Positions 30,936 to 39,832 of a stretch of DNA of 64,000 nucleotides are shown here, piece after piece. The position numbers and the translations under genes are program-made. The DNA lies in contig NZ_UFRM01000001.1 in NCBI RefSeq assembly GCF_900444945.1, positions 1,889,501 to 1,953,500 of the forward strand, given 5' to 3'. Below the pieces are notes generated by a model. It made no database searches. It had not been told where the DNA came from and saw only the letters and a list, made by a program, of their open reading frames with translations. Source of the DNA: Actinobacillus lignieresii (GTDB lineage: Bacteria; Pseudomonadota; Gammaproteobacteria; Enterobacterales; Pasteurellaceae). Positions within the stretch are counted from its first letter, which is position 1. Every line of letters starts with the position of its first letter.

Positions 30936-30980
30936 ACAAGCGGTTGAATTTGCAAGATTTTTCGTAATTTCGACCGCTTA
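30936..30980. repeat. Inverted USS pair upstream of the DUF2202 gene
   Basis: ACAAGCGGTTGAATT (30936-30950) and AATTTCGACCGCTTA (30966-30980) face each other with three mismatches. It lies in the 246-bp divergent region between two genes, so it is not an obvious terminator. Confidence 0.55.
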
Positions 30981-31087
30981 TGTCCCGATTAGCCGAAAAG
31001 ATTATTTTTTTCTTCAGTTTTTCTTAAGATTTAGGGTATAGCCTAAGCATAGTAGCAAGTAATGCTATTGAACCAGAGGAGGTTATT

Positions 31088-31738
31088 ATGAAAAACGTAA
31101 AACTTATGCCGATGTTAATGGCCGGTATCGTGACTTTTTCTTCTTTCAGTTGGGCGGCGATCGAAGCACCTTTTCCCAATCGTTCAACCAATATAGCCGC
31201 TAAAACCACCGCATCCGTACTAAGCCAAGCGGAAATTGATTCTTTACGTTATATGCGAGAAGAGGAAAAATTGGCGCACGATGTATATATCCATTTATAC
31301 AATCGCTGGAAAACGCCGGTTTTCTTAAATATCGCCCATGCAGAGAAAATCCATACTCAAGCGGTGGCGAATTTATTGCATCATTACCAAGTAACCGATT
31401 CGATTCCTAATGAAACGGGTAAATTCAATCATCCCGAGTTACAAAAATTATATGACCAACTGACTCGGCAAGGTGAAAAGAGCCTCATGGAAGCGCTCAA
31501 AGTCGGTATGTTAATTGAAGATTTGGATATTGCCGACTTGCAGAAAGCTCAACAAAGCGTAACACAAAACGATATTAAAATGATTTATCAATTCTTAGAA
31601 AAAGGTTCGCGTAACCATCTACGTGGTTTTTATCGAAATTTACGTCAAATAGGTGGAGATTATCAGCCGCAATATATTACTTCAGCTTATTTTAATCAGA
31701 TTGTATCAAGTAGAATGGAACGAGGGAGATCATTTTAA
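31088..31738 (+). CDS. DUF2202 ferritin-like periplasmic protein
   Basis: 216 residues. A signal peptide (cleavage near WA-AI, residue 23) is followed by a DUF2202 domain (about 45-205). The signature MREEEKLAHDVY and the later AHAEKIHTQAV and EDLDIADLQ supply Glu and His residues that suit a ferritin-like di-metal site. The function is unknown. GAGGAGG ribosome binding site. The unit ends at the hairpin at 31754-31786. Confidence 0.8.
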   Translation: MKNVKLMPMLMAGIVTFSSFSWAAIEAPFPNRSTNIAAKTTASVLSQAEIDSLRYMREEEKLAHDVYIHLYNRWKTPVFLNIAHAEKIHTQAVANLLHHYQVTDSIPNETGKFNHPELQKLYDQLTRQGEKSLMEALKVGMLIEDLDIADLQKAQQSVTQNDIKMIYQFLEKGSRNHLRGFYRNLRQIGGDYQPQYITSAYFNQIVSSRMERGRSF

Positions 31739-31753
31739 TCTATAAATCAGAAA

Positions 31754-31786
31754 GAAAGGCTGAATTAAAATAAGGTCCAGCCTTTT
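31754..31786 (+). terminator. Terminator after the DUF2202 gene
   Basis: GAAAGGCTG (31754-31762) pairs with CAGCCTTTT (31778-31786) across a 15-base loop, followed by CTGTTTT. The remaining 130 bp up to the next gene show nothing recognisable. Confidence 0.6.
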
Positions 31787-31917
31787 CTGTTTTAATCGAA
31801 AATTCAAGTTGTCATTAATCTTTCTTAGGGAGTAAGGCTAAATCAATTAAGATAGATATAAGTACAAATAAAACTCCTCATCAAGTGAGTTCACCATAGG
31901 GGATAAATCCTTTTATA

Positions 31918-32697
31918 CTACATACAACTATCTATCTTAAAAAAATATTGTTGATTATATTTTAGTACATAAGATGCTTTGTCTTCCGAAAATAAAGGAT
32001 AAACTTTAATCTGATCGTCTTCTCGTGAAGATAAGTTATTCTCTAGATATATACTTCCTTTAACATCTGCAAAGTTTCTACAAATATAAATTCCTTTGCT
32101 TGTTTCATTATCAAAGTATTGGTATTCATATAAGTAATGTTTTATTACTTTAACAATATTATCTGGATTCTCATATTTTTTTACTACGAGCAAGGTAGAT
32201 ATAAATATAGAAATAAATGATAAAATTAAACTAACTGTTATAATGGGTTTTCTATATTTTTGACCTTCTTTTTGAATAATACTGGCTTGTAGGAAAAATA
32301 GGATAAGTATTGATATTATTATATATAATAAAAAGGAAATGTTTATTAATATTATAGTTGTTAGTAGTATGATTGTATTAGATAAGAACCCATTACTAAT
32401 GAATAGAGTGTTCTTTATTCCTGTTATTTCGAAGTAATTTATATAAAGCAGGCCTATAAGATAATTATAGTATAAGGTAAATAATGTAACGACAATGGAT
32501 GATGTTATAATGGAATATAATTTCTTTATGCTTTTTATTTGTTTTTTATCTAAAAATAAATCGTATAAAATATAGCATAGTGCAAATAGGTTTAGTATTA
32601 ACCATAATGCAGCATCAAAATAAAATTCTTGTTTTTGAGAGTTATTGAATAAAAGTAAAAAAACAAATTGAACTAATAAAATATAAAAGTATTTCAT
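31918..32697 (-). CDS. AT-rich membrane protein of unknown function
   Basis: 259 residues from the ATG at 32697 (MKYFYILLVQ), preferred over the ATG at 32733 because a GAGAGAAA ribosome binding site precedes it and the longer version runs into the USS hairpin. Five or six hydrophobic segments fill residues 1-180; a soluble tail of about 80 residues follows, with two Cys. The gene is much more AT-rich than its neighbours, suggesting recent transfer. I do not recognise the family. Confidence 0.6.
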   Translation of the reverse strand: MKYFYILLVQFVFLLLFNNSQKQEFYFDAALWLILNLFALCYILYDLFLDKKQIKSIKKLYSIITSSIVVTLFTLYYNYLIGLLYINYFEITGIKNTLFISNGFLSNTIILLTTIILINISFLLYIIISILILFFLQASIIQKEGQKYRKPIITVSLILSFISIFISTLLVVKKYENPDNIVKVIKHYLYEYQYFDNETSKGIYICRNFADVKGSIYLENNLSSREDDQIKVYPLFSEDKASYVLKYNQQYFFKIDSCM

Positions 32698-32713
32698 TTT
32701 CTCTCGTATATTA

Positions 32714-32757
32714 AAAGCGGTCAAAGTTCGCAAAAAATTTGCAAATTTTGACCGCTT
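32714..32757 (-). terminator. USS-pair terminator after hslU
   Basis: AAAGCGGTCAAAGTT (32714-32728) and AATTTTGACCGCTT (32744-32757) form a stem 12 bp beyond the hslU stop. Confidence 0.6.
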
Positions 32758-32769
32758 GTTATCCGTTAA

Positions 32770-34092
32770 TTAAAGAATAAAACGACTTAAATCTTCATTC
32801 TCTACTACGTCATTTAACGCATCTTGTACGTATTTCTCATCAACGATGATTTTCTCGCCTGAGCGTTCGCTTGCGTCGAATGAGATGCCGTCCATTAGGC
32901 GTTCTAATACGGTGTGTAAACGGCGAGCACCGATGTTTTCGGTTTTTTCGTTTACACGGAATGCCGATTCGGCGATTTTGCTGATACCGTCTTTGGTGAA
33001 TTCGATTTCCACGCCTTCGGTTTTCATTAACTCACGATATTGTAGCGTTAATGAAGCGTTCGGTTCGGTGAGGATACGTTCGAAATCTTCTTTAGTCAGT
33101 GATTTTAATTCGACGCGAATCGGTAAACGGCCTTGTAATTCCGGTAATAAATCTGATGGACGAGCCACTTGGAATGCACCTGAACAGATAAATAAAATAT
33201 GGTCGGTTTTTACCATACCGTGTTTGGTATTGACCGTAGAACCTTCAATAATCGGCAGTAAATCACGTTGTACACCTTCACGAGAAACATCGCCGCCCGA
33301 ATGTTCGCCTTTTTTACAGATTTTGTCGATCTCATCAATAAACACGATACCGTGTTGTTCAACCGCTTCAATCGCTTGTTGTTTTAGCTCTTCCGGATTC
33401 ACCAGTTTTGCCGCTTCTTCGTCCACCATTACTTTTAACGCATCCTTGATTTTCATTTTGCGTTTTTTGGTTTTGTTCGGCGACATACCTTCAAATAACG
33501 ATTGAAGTTGCGAAGTCATTTCTTCCATACCCGGCGGCGTCATAATTTCTACGCTCACTTGTGCCGCAACATCGATTTCGATTTCTTTGTCATCAAGCTG
33601 ACCTTCACGCAATTTTTTGCGGAACACTTGGCGGGTTGAGCTGTTATCGCTTTCTTGTACGTTACCCCATTGATCTTTTGCCGGCGGTAATAACACATCT
33701 AAAATACGATCTTCCGCCGCATCCTGCGCACGCATACGGTTTTTTTCGACCGCTTGCGATTTAACTAATTTTACTGCGACATCAGTCAGATCTTTGATAA
33801 TCGAATCGACTTCTTTACCGACATAACCGACCTCGGTGAATTTAGTCGCTTCCACTTTAATAAAAGGTGCGTTGGCTAATTTTGCTAAACGGCGTGCAAT
33901 TTCGGTTTTACCCACACCGGTCGGGCCGATCATCAGAATGTTTTTCGGGGTAACTTCTTGGCGGAGGTCTTCCGGTAATTGCATTCTTCTCCAACGGTTA
34001 CGTAGGGCAATCGCCACCGCACGTTTTGCTTCATTTTGTCCGATAATGTGTGCGTCCAATTCCGACACGATTTCACGAGGGGTCATTGACAT
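32770..34092 (-). CDS. hslU: HslU (ClpY) ATPase of the HslUV protease
   Basis: 440 residues. A AAA+ unfoldase that feeds substrates into the HslV peptidase. Walker [10 protein letters not shown] and Walker [10 protein letters not shown] are intact. The I-domain (about 110-240) and the C-terminal tail LSRFIL, which inserts into HslV to activate it, are present. An ATG with GGAACAAA just upstream. It is separated from hslV by an unusually long gap holding a palindromic repeat. Confidence 0.97.
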   Translation of the reverse strand: MSMTPREIVSELDAHIIGQNEAKRAVAIALRNRWRRMQLPEDLRQEVTPKNILMIGPTGVGKTEIARRLAKLANAPFIKVEATKFTEVGYVGKEVDSIIKDLTDVAVKLVKSQAVEKNRMRAQDAAEDRILDVLLPPAKDQWGNVQESDNSSTRQVFRKKLREGQLDDKEIEIDVAAQVSVEIMTPPGMEEMTSQLQSLFEGMSPNKTKKRKMKIKDALKVMVDEEAAKLVNPEELKQQAIEAVEQHGIVFIDEIDKICKKGEHSGGDVSREGVQRDLLPIIEGSTVNTKHGMVKTDHILFICSGAFQVARPSDLLPELQGRLPIRVELKSLTKEDFERILTEPNASLTLQYRELMKTEGVEIEFTKDGISKIAESAFRVNEKTENIGARRLHTVLERLMDGISFDASERSGEKIIVDEKYVQDALNDVVENEDLSRFIL

Positions 34093-34154
34093 ATTTTTTG
34101 TTCCTTCTGAATATTTTCCTTTTTGTAAAACAGCGGTTATTCGATTATTTTGTT

Positions 34155-34319
34155 ACCCTCGCCCCTTGTGGGAGAGGGAAAGATTTTTCTTCGTTCAGAA
34201 GAAAAATCAGGGAGAGGGGATGCGGTCGAATTTGTTTGAGTTTTTGCAAATTTCCCTCTCTCTGCTTGTTTCGCTGAACGCTTCAACAAGCTTTCTCTCT
34301 CCCGCAAGGGGAGAGAGTG
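34155..34319. repeat. Palindromic repeat element between hslV and hslU
   Basis: The left part (CCCTCGCCCCTTGTGGGAGA, then CAGGGAGAGGGG) and the right part (TCTCTCTCCCGCAAGGGGAG) are imperfect inverted copies, with further internal inverted repeats in between. A small USS-like core (GCGGTCGAATTT) lies in the middle. It looks like a non-coding MITE or repeat sequence; hslV and hslU are normally nearly contiguous. Confidence 0.7.
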
Positions 34320-34362
34320 AAGCTTAATAACCTTGCATTTATAAAAAAGAGGAAAATGAGTT

Positions 34363-34884
34363 TTATACTTCTTCGATTACGTGATTATGATTTGAGTAAA
34401 TATCAATATCACCGGCGATTTTTAATGCTTCCACTACGATTTCTTTTGCAGATAAATTATTTTGCGTGCGAAGTAGTGCAAGTGCCGCCGCTTTGGCGTA
34501 GTTACCGCCGGAGCCGATGGCTAACACGTCTTGTTCCGGTTCAATCACATCACCAGAGCCCGAAACAAGTAAAAATTCGCTTTCGTTCGCCACAATCATC
34601 ATCGCTTCTAATTTACGAAGCGAACGTTCAGTACGCCATTCTTTTGCCAGTTCCACCGCAGATTTGATTAAGTGACCTTGGTGCAGTTCCAATTTTTTCT
34701 CGAATAAATCACGTAAGATAAACGCATCGGCAGTCGAGCCTGCAAAACCGGTGACCACTTTATCTTTATACATACGGCGCACTTTGCGTACCGTACCTTT
34801 TTCTACACAATTACCTAGCGTTGCTTGTCCGTCACCACCGATAGCGACTTTGCCGTCTTTGCGAACACATACGATTGTTGTCAT
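34363..34884 (-). CDS. hslV: HslV (ClpQ) peptidase
   Basis: 173 residues. A threonine protease of the proteasome beta-subunit fold; the start Met is removed to expose Thr2 ([10 protein letters not shown]). The Lys and Gly residues of the active site lie in [14 protein letters not shown] and [14 protein letters not shown] is typical. It forms the core of the HslUV protease. Confidence 0.97.
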   Translation of the reverse strand: MTTIVCVRKDGKVAIGGDGQATLGNCVEKGTVRKVRRMYKDKVVTGFAGSTADAFILRDLFEKKLELHQGHLIKSAVELAKEWRTERSLRKLEAMMIVANESEFLLVSGSGDVIEPEQDVLAIGSGGNYAKAAALALLRTQNNLSAKEIVVEALKIAGDIDIYSNHNHVIEEV

Positions 34885-34962
34885 ATTAAATCCTTGTCCT
34901 TTATTTTAGGGAAAACTGCGGTGTTAAATGGGGGAAAATTTGTCTTTTTCAAGGACAAGCGG

Positions 34963-35676
34963 TCAGATTTCACAAGAAAATTGCAAATTCATCGCCACCG
35001 GCTTGTCGTTCACTAATTCGATTCGGGCTTTATACGCCAACACTTTCATCCCGGCATTTTTTGCTTGTTCAAATAATTCGGCATATTGCGGATCAATCTG
35101 TTTTGCCACAGCAAAATGTTGGATACCGGTGTGTAAAATCGCAAAAAATATGACCGCTTTTTGCCCCGATTCGGCAATCGCAGCCAATTCTCGTAGGTGT
35201 TTTTGCCCGCGTTCCGTTTTGGCATCGGGGAACATCCCTAAACCGTTTTCAGCAAGTAAGGTAGTGGATTTTACTTCCACAAAACAGTCGGGTTGATTGT
35301 CCGCTTTTAGTAAAAAATCAATGCGGCTGTTTTCCGTGCCGTATTTTTGTTCGGGCAAGACGGTTTGGTAATCGGTAAGTTCGGCAATCCACTTTTTTTC
35401 TAATGCTTCTTGCACGAGCTGATTGGCTCGTTGGGTATTCACACAAATAAAATCGCCAGCTTGAGTTTGAGTTAGTTCCCAAGTATGAGCATATTTACGT
35501 TTCGGATTATCGGAGGTGGAAAACCAAACGGTATCGCCGGAGGTAGCACAGCCGGTCATTGCACCGGTGTTCGGACAATGTAGGGTAATTTGTTCGCCGT
35601 TGGGCAGCAGAATATCGGCTAAAAAACGTTTATAACGTTTGATTAATATGCCACAAGAAAGAGAAGGAAATTGCAT
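34963..35676 (-). CDS. sfsA: SfsA, sugar fermentation stimulation protein homologue
   Basis: 237 residues, standard length. The N-terminal OB-like part ([20 protein letters not shown]) and the nuclease-like core ([17 protein letters not shown]) fit SfsA. It is reported to stimulate maltose metabolism genes in E. coli; its precise molecular role is not settled. The 3' end contains a USS. Confidence 0.95.
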   Translation of the reverse strand: MQFPSLSCGILIKRYKRFLADILLPNGEQITLHCPNTGAMTGCATSGDTVWFSTSDNPKRKYAHTWELTQTQAGDFICVNTQRANQLVQEALEKKWIAELTDYQTVLPEQKYGTENSRIDFLLKADNQPDCFVEVKSTTLLAENGLGMFPDAKTERGQKHLRELAAIAESGQKAVIFFAILHTGIQHFAVAKQIDPQYAELFEQAKNAGMKVLAYKARIELVNDKPVAMNLQFSCEI

Positions 35677-35697
35677 AATAGTCTTTGATTTATAAAG

Positions 35698-35728
35698 AAA
35701 AAAACCGCTTTTTGCAAAGCGGTTTTTG
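35698..35728. terminator. Hairpin terminator upstream of sfsA
   Basis: AAAAACCGCTT and AAGCGGTTTTT enclose a short loop. On the minus strand it is followed by eight T, on the plus by TTTTTGTG. For the minus strand it would end a transcript coming from the small-ORF region or the VOC gene. Confidence 0.75.
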
Positions 35729-35757
35729 TGTCAATCTGATTAACGGTTGGTCAGGTT

Positions 35758-35789
35758 GTTATTACCTGACTGGCGGGTCAGGTAATAAC
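35758..35789. repeat. Perfect 13-bp inverted repeat in the leader of the 21-codon ORF
   Basis: GTTATTACCTGAC-N6-GTCAGGTAATAAC. A very stable hairpin on either strand, 50 bp upstream of the small ORF. Could be an RNA structure of the leader, or the binding site of a regulator. Confidence 0.85.
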
Positions 35790-35838
35790 TTAATCTCGAT
35801 CAGCTTTGTTTAACAATCTGATATAAGGAGAACGAGAA

Positions 35839-35904
35839 ATGAAAGCATTTTGGCTTATCATTATCTTTTTAGTGTTATTACTTGTTTGCTCACCAGCGCA
35901 GTAA
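35839..35904 (+). CDS. 21-residue hydrophobic peptide, Ibs-like candidate type I toxin
   Basis: The ORF has a strong ribosome binding site (ATAAGGAG, seven to eight bases before the ATG). The peptide is a short Lys-led segment and one membrane helix rich in Ile, Leu and Val, ending in CSPAQ. This resembles Ibs toxins of E. coli (19-residue peptides of the pattern MM(K/R)xVIIL...LLISFxAY). A sigma-70-like promoter on the opposite strand (35950-35978) would make an antisense RNA across the ORF, ending at the hairpin at 35698-35728, as Sib RNAs do. Its own terminator follows at 35920-35945. No sense promoter was recognised. A regulatory or housekeeping membrane miniprotein is the alternative. 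Confidence 0.55.
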   Translation: MKAFWLIIIFLVLLLVCSPAQ

Positions 35905-35919
35905 TAACCTAAACCAACT

Positions 35920-35945
35920 ACACGGCAGGCATTTGCTTGCCGTGT
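35920..35945 (+). terminator. Hairpin after the 21-codon ORF
   Basis: ACACGGCA (35920-35927) pairs with TGCCGTGT (35938-35945), with an internal GC/CT-GC pairing; followed by TCTTACT, a weak T tract. It lies 15 bp beyond the stop. Confidence 0.6.
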
Positions 35946-35949
35946 TCTT

Positions 35950-35978
35950 ACTATAAGTCGAGTTGATTAAATTTTCAA
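35950..35978 (-). promoter_or_regulatory. Minus-strand sigma-70 promoter opposite the 21-codon ORF
   Basis: On the minus strand: TTGAAA (35973-35978), 17-bp spacer, TATAGT (35950-35955). The transcript would start near 35943 and run antisense through the small ORF. Confidence 0.5.
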
Positions 35979-35981
35979 CCC

Positions 35982-36374
35982 TTAAATTTCATAAAACTCT
36001 AATGGTAAATCGTCCGGATCTTTAAAGAAAGTGAAGCGTTTACCGGTCAAGTCATCAATTCGAATCGGTTCACATTCCACAGTATTTTTTGCTAAAAATT
36101 CGACCGCTTGTTGTACGTCTTTCACACGAAACGCTAAATGGCGCAAGCCGCAGGCTTCCGGGCTATTTGGGCGTTGCGGCGGATTCGGAAAACTAAATAA
36201 TTCAATTTGCGAACCGTCGGCAAAACGCAGATCGAGCTTATAGCTTTCACGTGCCGCACGGTAGGTTTCGTCAATAATTTCCGCACCGAGAATTTGCGTA
36301 TAAAAGTGTTTAGATTTGGTGTAATCAGCGGCAATAATTGCCACGTGATGGAAGCCGAGAATCGGGGTTGGCAT
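35982..36374 (-). CDS. VOC-family (glyoxalase I-like) protein, YaeR type
   Basis: 130 residues. Two beta-alpha-beta-beta-beta units of the vicinal oxygen chelate fold; metal-ligand candidates are the His of GFHHVAI, the Glu of QIELFSFP, the His of LRHLAFRV and the Glu of LEFYEI. It resembles the YaeR/Gly I-like group. The substrate is unknown; true glyoxalase I is usually slightly longer. Confidence 0.85.
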   Translation of the reverse strand: MPTPILGFHHVAIIAADYTKSKHFYTQILGAEIIDETYRAARESYKLDLRFADGSQIELFSFPNPPQRPNSPEACGLRHLAFRVKDVQQAVEFLAKNTVECEPIRIDDLTGKRFTFFKDPDDLPLEFYEI

Positions 36375-36473
36375 AATTTTTCCTTATAAAAGTTTTGCAA
36401 AAAAACTGTCAAATATGACCGCTTAGGTTATGATGCACGGTCTGATTATGCTTTCTATTTTAAAAGGTTTCGA

Positions 36474-37619
36474 GTGAAAACAAAATCGCAGTTTCCGCCG
36501 GCTCAATCCGATCCGGCTCAGCCGTTCGCTAAAGCGGTATTAGCTTGGTTCGCACAGTATGGGCGGAAACATTTACCTTGGCAACAAAATAAAACTTTAT
36601 ATGGGGTTTGGTTGTCGGAAGTGATGTTGCAGCAAACGCAGGTTGCGACCGTTATTCCGTATTTCGAGCGTTTTATCGAACGTTTCCCGACGGTAACGGA
36701 TTTAGCCGATGCGCACATTGATGAAGTGTTGCATTTGTGGACGGGCTTAGGTTATTACGCACGCGCCAGAAATTTGCATAAGGCGGCACAGCAAATTCGT
36801 GATCAATTTAATGGTGAGTTCCCAACCGATTTTGATGATGTTTTGGCACTTTCCGGCGTAGGGCGCAGTACGGCAGGGGCGATTTTATCGTCCGTGTTAA
36901 ATGCACCGCATCCGATTTTAGACGGCAATGTAAAACGGGTGCTTTCCCGTGCGTTTGCGGTGGAAGGCTGGAGCGGTGAAAAGAGTGTAGAAAATAAATT
37001 GTGGCAATTAACCGCAAGCGTTACGCCGAATAGCCAAGTTGCCGATTTTAATCAGGCGATGATGGATCTCGGTGCAATGGTCTGTACCCGCAGCAAACCG
37101 AAATGCTCGTTATGTCCGTTAGCGAATTTATGCGAAGCGAATCGGCTTGAAGCATGGGATAAATTTCCGGTAAAAAAACCGAAGAAAATTTTGCCCGAAC
37201 GTCAGGCGTATTTTTTGATTATCAAAGCGGGTAACAAGATTTTATTGGAACAGCGTGAAGCCAAAGGGCTTTGGGGCGGGCTATACGTATTTCCGCAGTT
37301 TGAAGATTTGGATACGCTTAAGCGGTCGCTTGCTGAACAGAATTTGCAAATATCTCAGCAATTAATCGCATTTCGCCACACATTCAGCCACTTTCATTTG
37401 GATATTACCCCGATTTTGGTAGAGCTGGATTTGCAAAAAAATGCACAAAATCAACCGCTTGTCGTACAAGAAAATTGCGGAAATTATCGCCTTTCGGTAT
37501 CTTCAACCGCTAATTATTGGTATGATTTACAATTACCGAGCGAAATAGGTTTGGCAACGCCCGTAAAACGTATTTTGGACGAACTCAGTTTAACGCTAAC
37601 TAGCACTAATAAGGAATAA
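36474..37619 (+). CDS. mutY: A/G-specific adenine glycosylase
   Basis: 381 residues from a GTG start (AAAAGG upstream). It removes adenine mispaired with 8-oxoguanine or guanine. The helix-hairpin-helix region [13 protein letters not shown] followed by the catalytic Asp (ILDGNVKRV), the first catalytic Glu ([10 protein letters not shown]) and the 4Fe-4S cysteines ([17 protein letters not shown]) are intact. The C-terminal NUDIX-like domain (about 235-370) recognises 8-oxoG. yggX follows after 3 bp, the normal mutY-yggX-mltC order. Confidence 0.97.
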   Translation: MKTKSQFPPAQSDPAQPFAKAVLAWFAQYGRKHLPWQQNKTLYGVWLSEVMLQQTQVATVIPYFERFIERFPTVTDLADAHIDEVLHLWTGLGYYARARNLHKAAQQIRDQFNGEFPTDFDDVLALSGVGRSTAGAILSSVLNAPHPILDGNVKRVLSRAFAVEGWSGEKSVENKLWQLTASVTPNSQVADFNQAMMDLGAMVCTRSKPKCSLCPLANLCEANRLEAWDKFPVKKPKKILPERQAYFLIIKAGNKILLEQREAKGLWGGLYVFPQFEDLDTLKRSLAEQNLQISQQLIAFRHTFSHFHLDITPILVELDLQKNAQNQPLVVQENCGNYRLSVSSTANYWYDLQLPSEIGLATPVKRILDELSLTLTSTNKE

Positions 37620-37622
37620 AAA

Positions 37623-37898
37623 ATGGCTCGTACTGTATTTTGTGAATATTTAAAGCAAGAAGCCGAAGGCTTAGATTTTCAATTATATCCCGGCGAATTG
37701 GGTAAGCGTATTTTTGATTCTATTAGTAAACAAGCGTGGTCGGAATGGATCAAAAAACAAACGATGCTCGTGAACGAGAAAAAATTAAGTATGATGAATG
37801 CTGAACACCGTAAATTGCTTGAAACGGAAATGGTGAATTTTTTGTTTGAAGGTAAAGAGGTTCAGATTGAAGGTTATGTTCCTGTCGAACAGAAGTAA
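37623..37898 (+). CDS. yggX: Probable Fe(2+)-trafficking protein
   Basis: 91 residues, standard length. The conserved N-terminus with a single Cys ([11 protein letters not shown]) and the [12 protein letters not shown] segment mark the YggX family, which protects iron-sulfur clusters against oxidants. It is co-transcribed with mutY, itself an iron-sulfur enzyme, and mltC. Confidence 0.97.
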
Positions 37899-37915
37899 CA
37901 AGGTATTAATTTCTA

Positions 37916-39013
37916 ATGAAAAAATATACTAAATATTTACCGCTACTGTTGATTATTCCGTTTTTAGCCGCTTGCGGCAGTAGTTCTCCTAAAAAGAGTA
38001 AAAGAACCAAAACTCGTGTGGACTACAACACTAAAGATACTAACGGTTTAGATATTTTAACGGGGCAGTTTTCGCATAATATTGACGATATTTGGGGAAG
38101 CAACGAGCTTTTAGTCGCAAGTAAAAAAGATTACGTAAAATATACGGATAAGTTTTATACGCGTAGCCATATTTCTTTTGAAGACGGTCAAATCACGATT
38201 GAAACTTTAGGTGACCAAAATCATCTACGTAACAGTATTATTCACACCTTATTGATGGGATCGGACCCGAAAGGGATCGACTTATTCGCTTCCGGTGATG
38301 CGCCGATTAGCAGTAATCCGTTCCTTGCCGGTCAGGTGAACGATCAATTCGGGCGCGATATCAATAATATTGCGATCGCCAACGATTTTGCGACCTATTT
38401 AATCCAAAATAAATTGCAAACTCGTCGCTTGCAAAACGGCAGAACGGTAACTTATGTAGCGATTAAAATGGTGGCGGGGCATATCGAAGTGCGCGCGCGC
38501 CAATATCTGCCGCTGGTACGTAAGATGGCGAAACGTTACGGCATTGAGCCTAGTTTAATTTTGGGTATTATGGAAGTCGAATCGGCATTCAACCCGTATG
38601 CGGTCAGTTATGCGAACGCTATCGGCTTAATGCAGGTTGTACCGCGTACCGCCGGACGCGATATTTTTGCCCGTAAAGGTTTTGACGGACAGCCGGATCG
38701 CGCTTATTTATATAACCCGTCGCAAAATATCGATTCGGGTACGTTATATTTAGCGATTTTACGTGATGAATATTTGGAAGGAATCACTAATCCGACCGCA
38801 AAACGTTATGCGATGATTTCCGCTTATAACAGTGGCGCCGGTGCGGTGCTTAAAGTCTTCGATTACGATAAGTATGATGCGATCGATCGTATTAACGAAC
38901 TTTCGCCGGATGCGGTTTATCGCATTTTAACGACCGCACATCCGTCAAGCCAAGCTCGAAATTATTTGAAGAAAGTGACGAAAGCGCGCGAGAAATATTT
39001 ACATATTCGATAA
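37916..39013 (+). CDS. mltC: Membrane-bound lytic murein transglycosylase C
   Basis: 365 residues. A lipoprotein signal ends at LAAC (Cys20), placing it in the outer membrane facing the periplasm. The SLT domain (about 200-350) has the catalytic Glu in [13 protein letters not shown] and the substrate-groove motif AIGLMQVVP, then YNSGAGAV. It cleaves peptidoglycan to 1,6-anhydro-muropeptides. Confidence 0.96.
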   Translation: MKKYTKYLPLLLIIPFLAACGSSSPKKSKRTKTRVDYNTKDTNGLDILTGQFSHNIDDIWGSNELLVASKKDYVKYTDKFYTRSHISFEDGQITIETLGDQNHLRNSIIHTLLMGSDPKGIDLFASGDAPISSNPFLAGQVNDQFGRDINNIAIANDFATYLIQNKLQTRRLQNGRTVTYVAIKMVAGHIEVRARQYLPLVRKMAKRYGIEPSLILGIMEVESAFNPYAVSYANAIGLMQVVPRTAGRDIFARKGFDGQPDRAYLYNPSQNIDSGTLYLAILRDEYLEGITNPTAKRYAMISAYNSGAGAVLKVFDYDKYDAIDRINELSPDAVYRILTTAHPSSQARNYLKKVTKAREKYLHIR

Positions 39014-39088
39014 TTTGTTGTTTTTTAAAGCAAAAAGTACAAAAAAAGCACGTTTGGACAGGCTTTTTTAAATTTTTTAAAAAAATGT

Positions 39089-39117
39089 TTGACGAAGTGG
39101 GGCTAAATCAGCATAAT
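39089..39117 (+). promoter_or_regulatory. Promoter of the first tRNA pair
   Basis: TTGACG (39089-39094), 17-bp spacer, CATAAT (39112-39117), with a GC-rich discriminator-like stretch after it. Confidence 0.75.
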
Positions 39118-39137
39118 GCACCCCGCAACAAGACGTT

Positions 39138-39213
39138 GCCTCGATAGCTCAGTCGGTAGAGCAGGGGATTGAAAATCCCCGTGTCGGTGGTTCGATTCCG
39201 CCTCGAGGCACCA
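39138..39213 (+). tRNA. tRNA-Phe (GAA), copy 1
   Basis: 76 nt. Acceptor stem GCCTCGA/TCGAGGC, anticodon GAA in GGGGATTGAAAATCCCC, TTCGATTCC loop, CCA encoded. Confidence 0.98.
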
Positions 39214-39218
39214 TCTAT

Positions 39219-39294
39219 TCCTCCTTAGTTCAGTCGGTAGAACGGTGGACTGTTAATCCATATGTCGCAGGTTCGAGTCCCGCAGGAGGAGCCA
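39219..39294 (+). tRNA. tRNA-Asn (GTT), copy 1
   Basis: 76 nt. Acceptor stem TCCTCCT/AGGAGGA, anticodon GTT in GGACTGTTAATCC, TTCGAGTCC loop, CCA encoded. It is 5 bp after tRNA-Phe. Confidence 0.98.
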
Positions 39295-39304
39295 TATTCA
39301 GAAG

Positions 39305-39329
39305 CCCTGATGTTTCTCATCAGGGTTTT
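39305..39329 (+). terminator. Terminator of tRNA pair 1
   Basis: CCCTGATG and CATCAGGG with a TTTCT loop, followed by TTTT. Confidence 0.85.
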
Positions 39330-39376
39330 ACTTTATCAGTAGATTGGATATTTCCGGATAAAATTATCTTGGACAC

Positions 39377-39405
39377 TTGACGGCAAATCAAAATAATTGC
39401 ATAAT
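39377..39405 (+). promoter_or_regulatory. Promoter of the second tRNA pair
   Basis: TTGACG (39377-39382), 17-bp spacer, CATAAT (39400-39405): the same hexamers and spacing as the first promoter, although the spacer sequence differs. Confidence 0.8.
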
Positions 39406-39426
39406 ATCCACTCTTAACGATAAGTT

Positions 39427-39502
39427 GCCTCGATAGCTCAGTCGGTAGAGCAGGGGATTGAAAATCCCCGTGTCGGTGGTTCGATTCCGCCTCGAGGCAC
39501 CA
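39427..39502 (+). tRNA. tRNA-Phe (GAA), copy 2
   Basis: Identical to the first copy over 76 nt. The second cassette lies 289 bp after the first. Confidence 0.98.
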
Positions 39503-39507
39503 TCTAT

Positions 39508-39583
39508 TCCTCCTTAGTTCAGTCGGTAGAACGGTGGACTGTTAATCCATATGTCGCAGGTTCGAGTCCCGCAGGAGGAGCCA
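39508..39583 (+). tRNA. tRNA-Asn (GTT), copy 2
   Basis: Identical to the first copy over 76 nt, with the same 5-bp spacer after tRNA-Phe. Confidence 0.98.
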
Positions 39584-39593
39584 TATTCGGAAG

Positions 39594-39625
39594 CCCTGAT
39601 GAGAAATCATCGGGGTTTTGTTTTT
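39594..39625 (+). terminator. Terminator of tRNA pair 2
   Basis: CCCTGATGA and TCATCGGGG with a GAAA loop, followed by TTTTGTTTTTTTT. The loop differs from the first copy, so the two cassettes have diverged outside the tRNAs. Confidence 0.85.
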
Positions 39626-39795
39626 TTTATTTTCCGAAAAACAAATTGTATATTAAATAATAAAGCCTATCGAAATTTTGTGATCTCTCTCCAATTTTTA
39701 GAAAAAATCTGAAATTTTCCTTCGCAAATTCTTACCAGTCAGAGTATCATTATAGAAAATAATAAATAAAATGATTCCTCGAATATCGTCTGTTT

Positions 39796-39832
39796 TGCGG
39801 CATTACTTCTTAAAAGTAGTGCCGCATTTTTT
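39796..39832 (+). terminator. Strong orphan terminator between tRNA-Asn and ffh
   Basis: TGCGGCATTACTT (39796-39808) and AAGTAGTGCCGCA (39814-39826) with one mismatch and a TTTTTT run. No gene precedes it in the gap 39626-40005, so it may end a small RNA transcribed from about 39750, or be a relic. The rest of the gap holds only a USS-like core before ffh. Confidence 0.7.

Noticed and set aside
39138..39583. Repeat array resembling CRISPR
   Set aside because: The repeats are two tRNA pairs with their own promoters and terminators; there are no regular short repeats with spacers and no cas genes.
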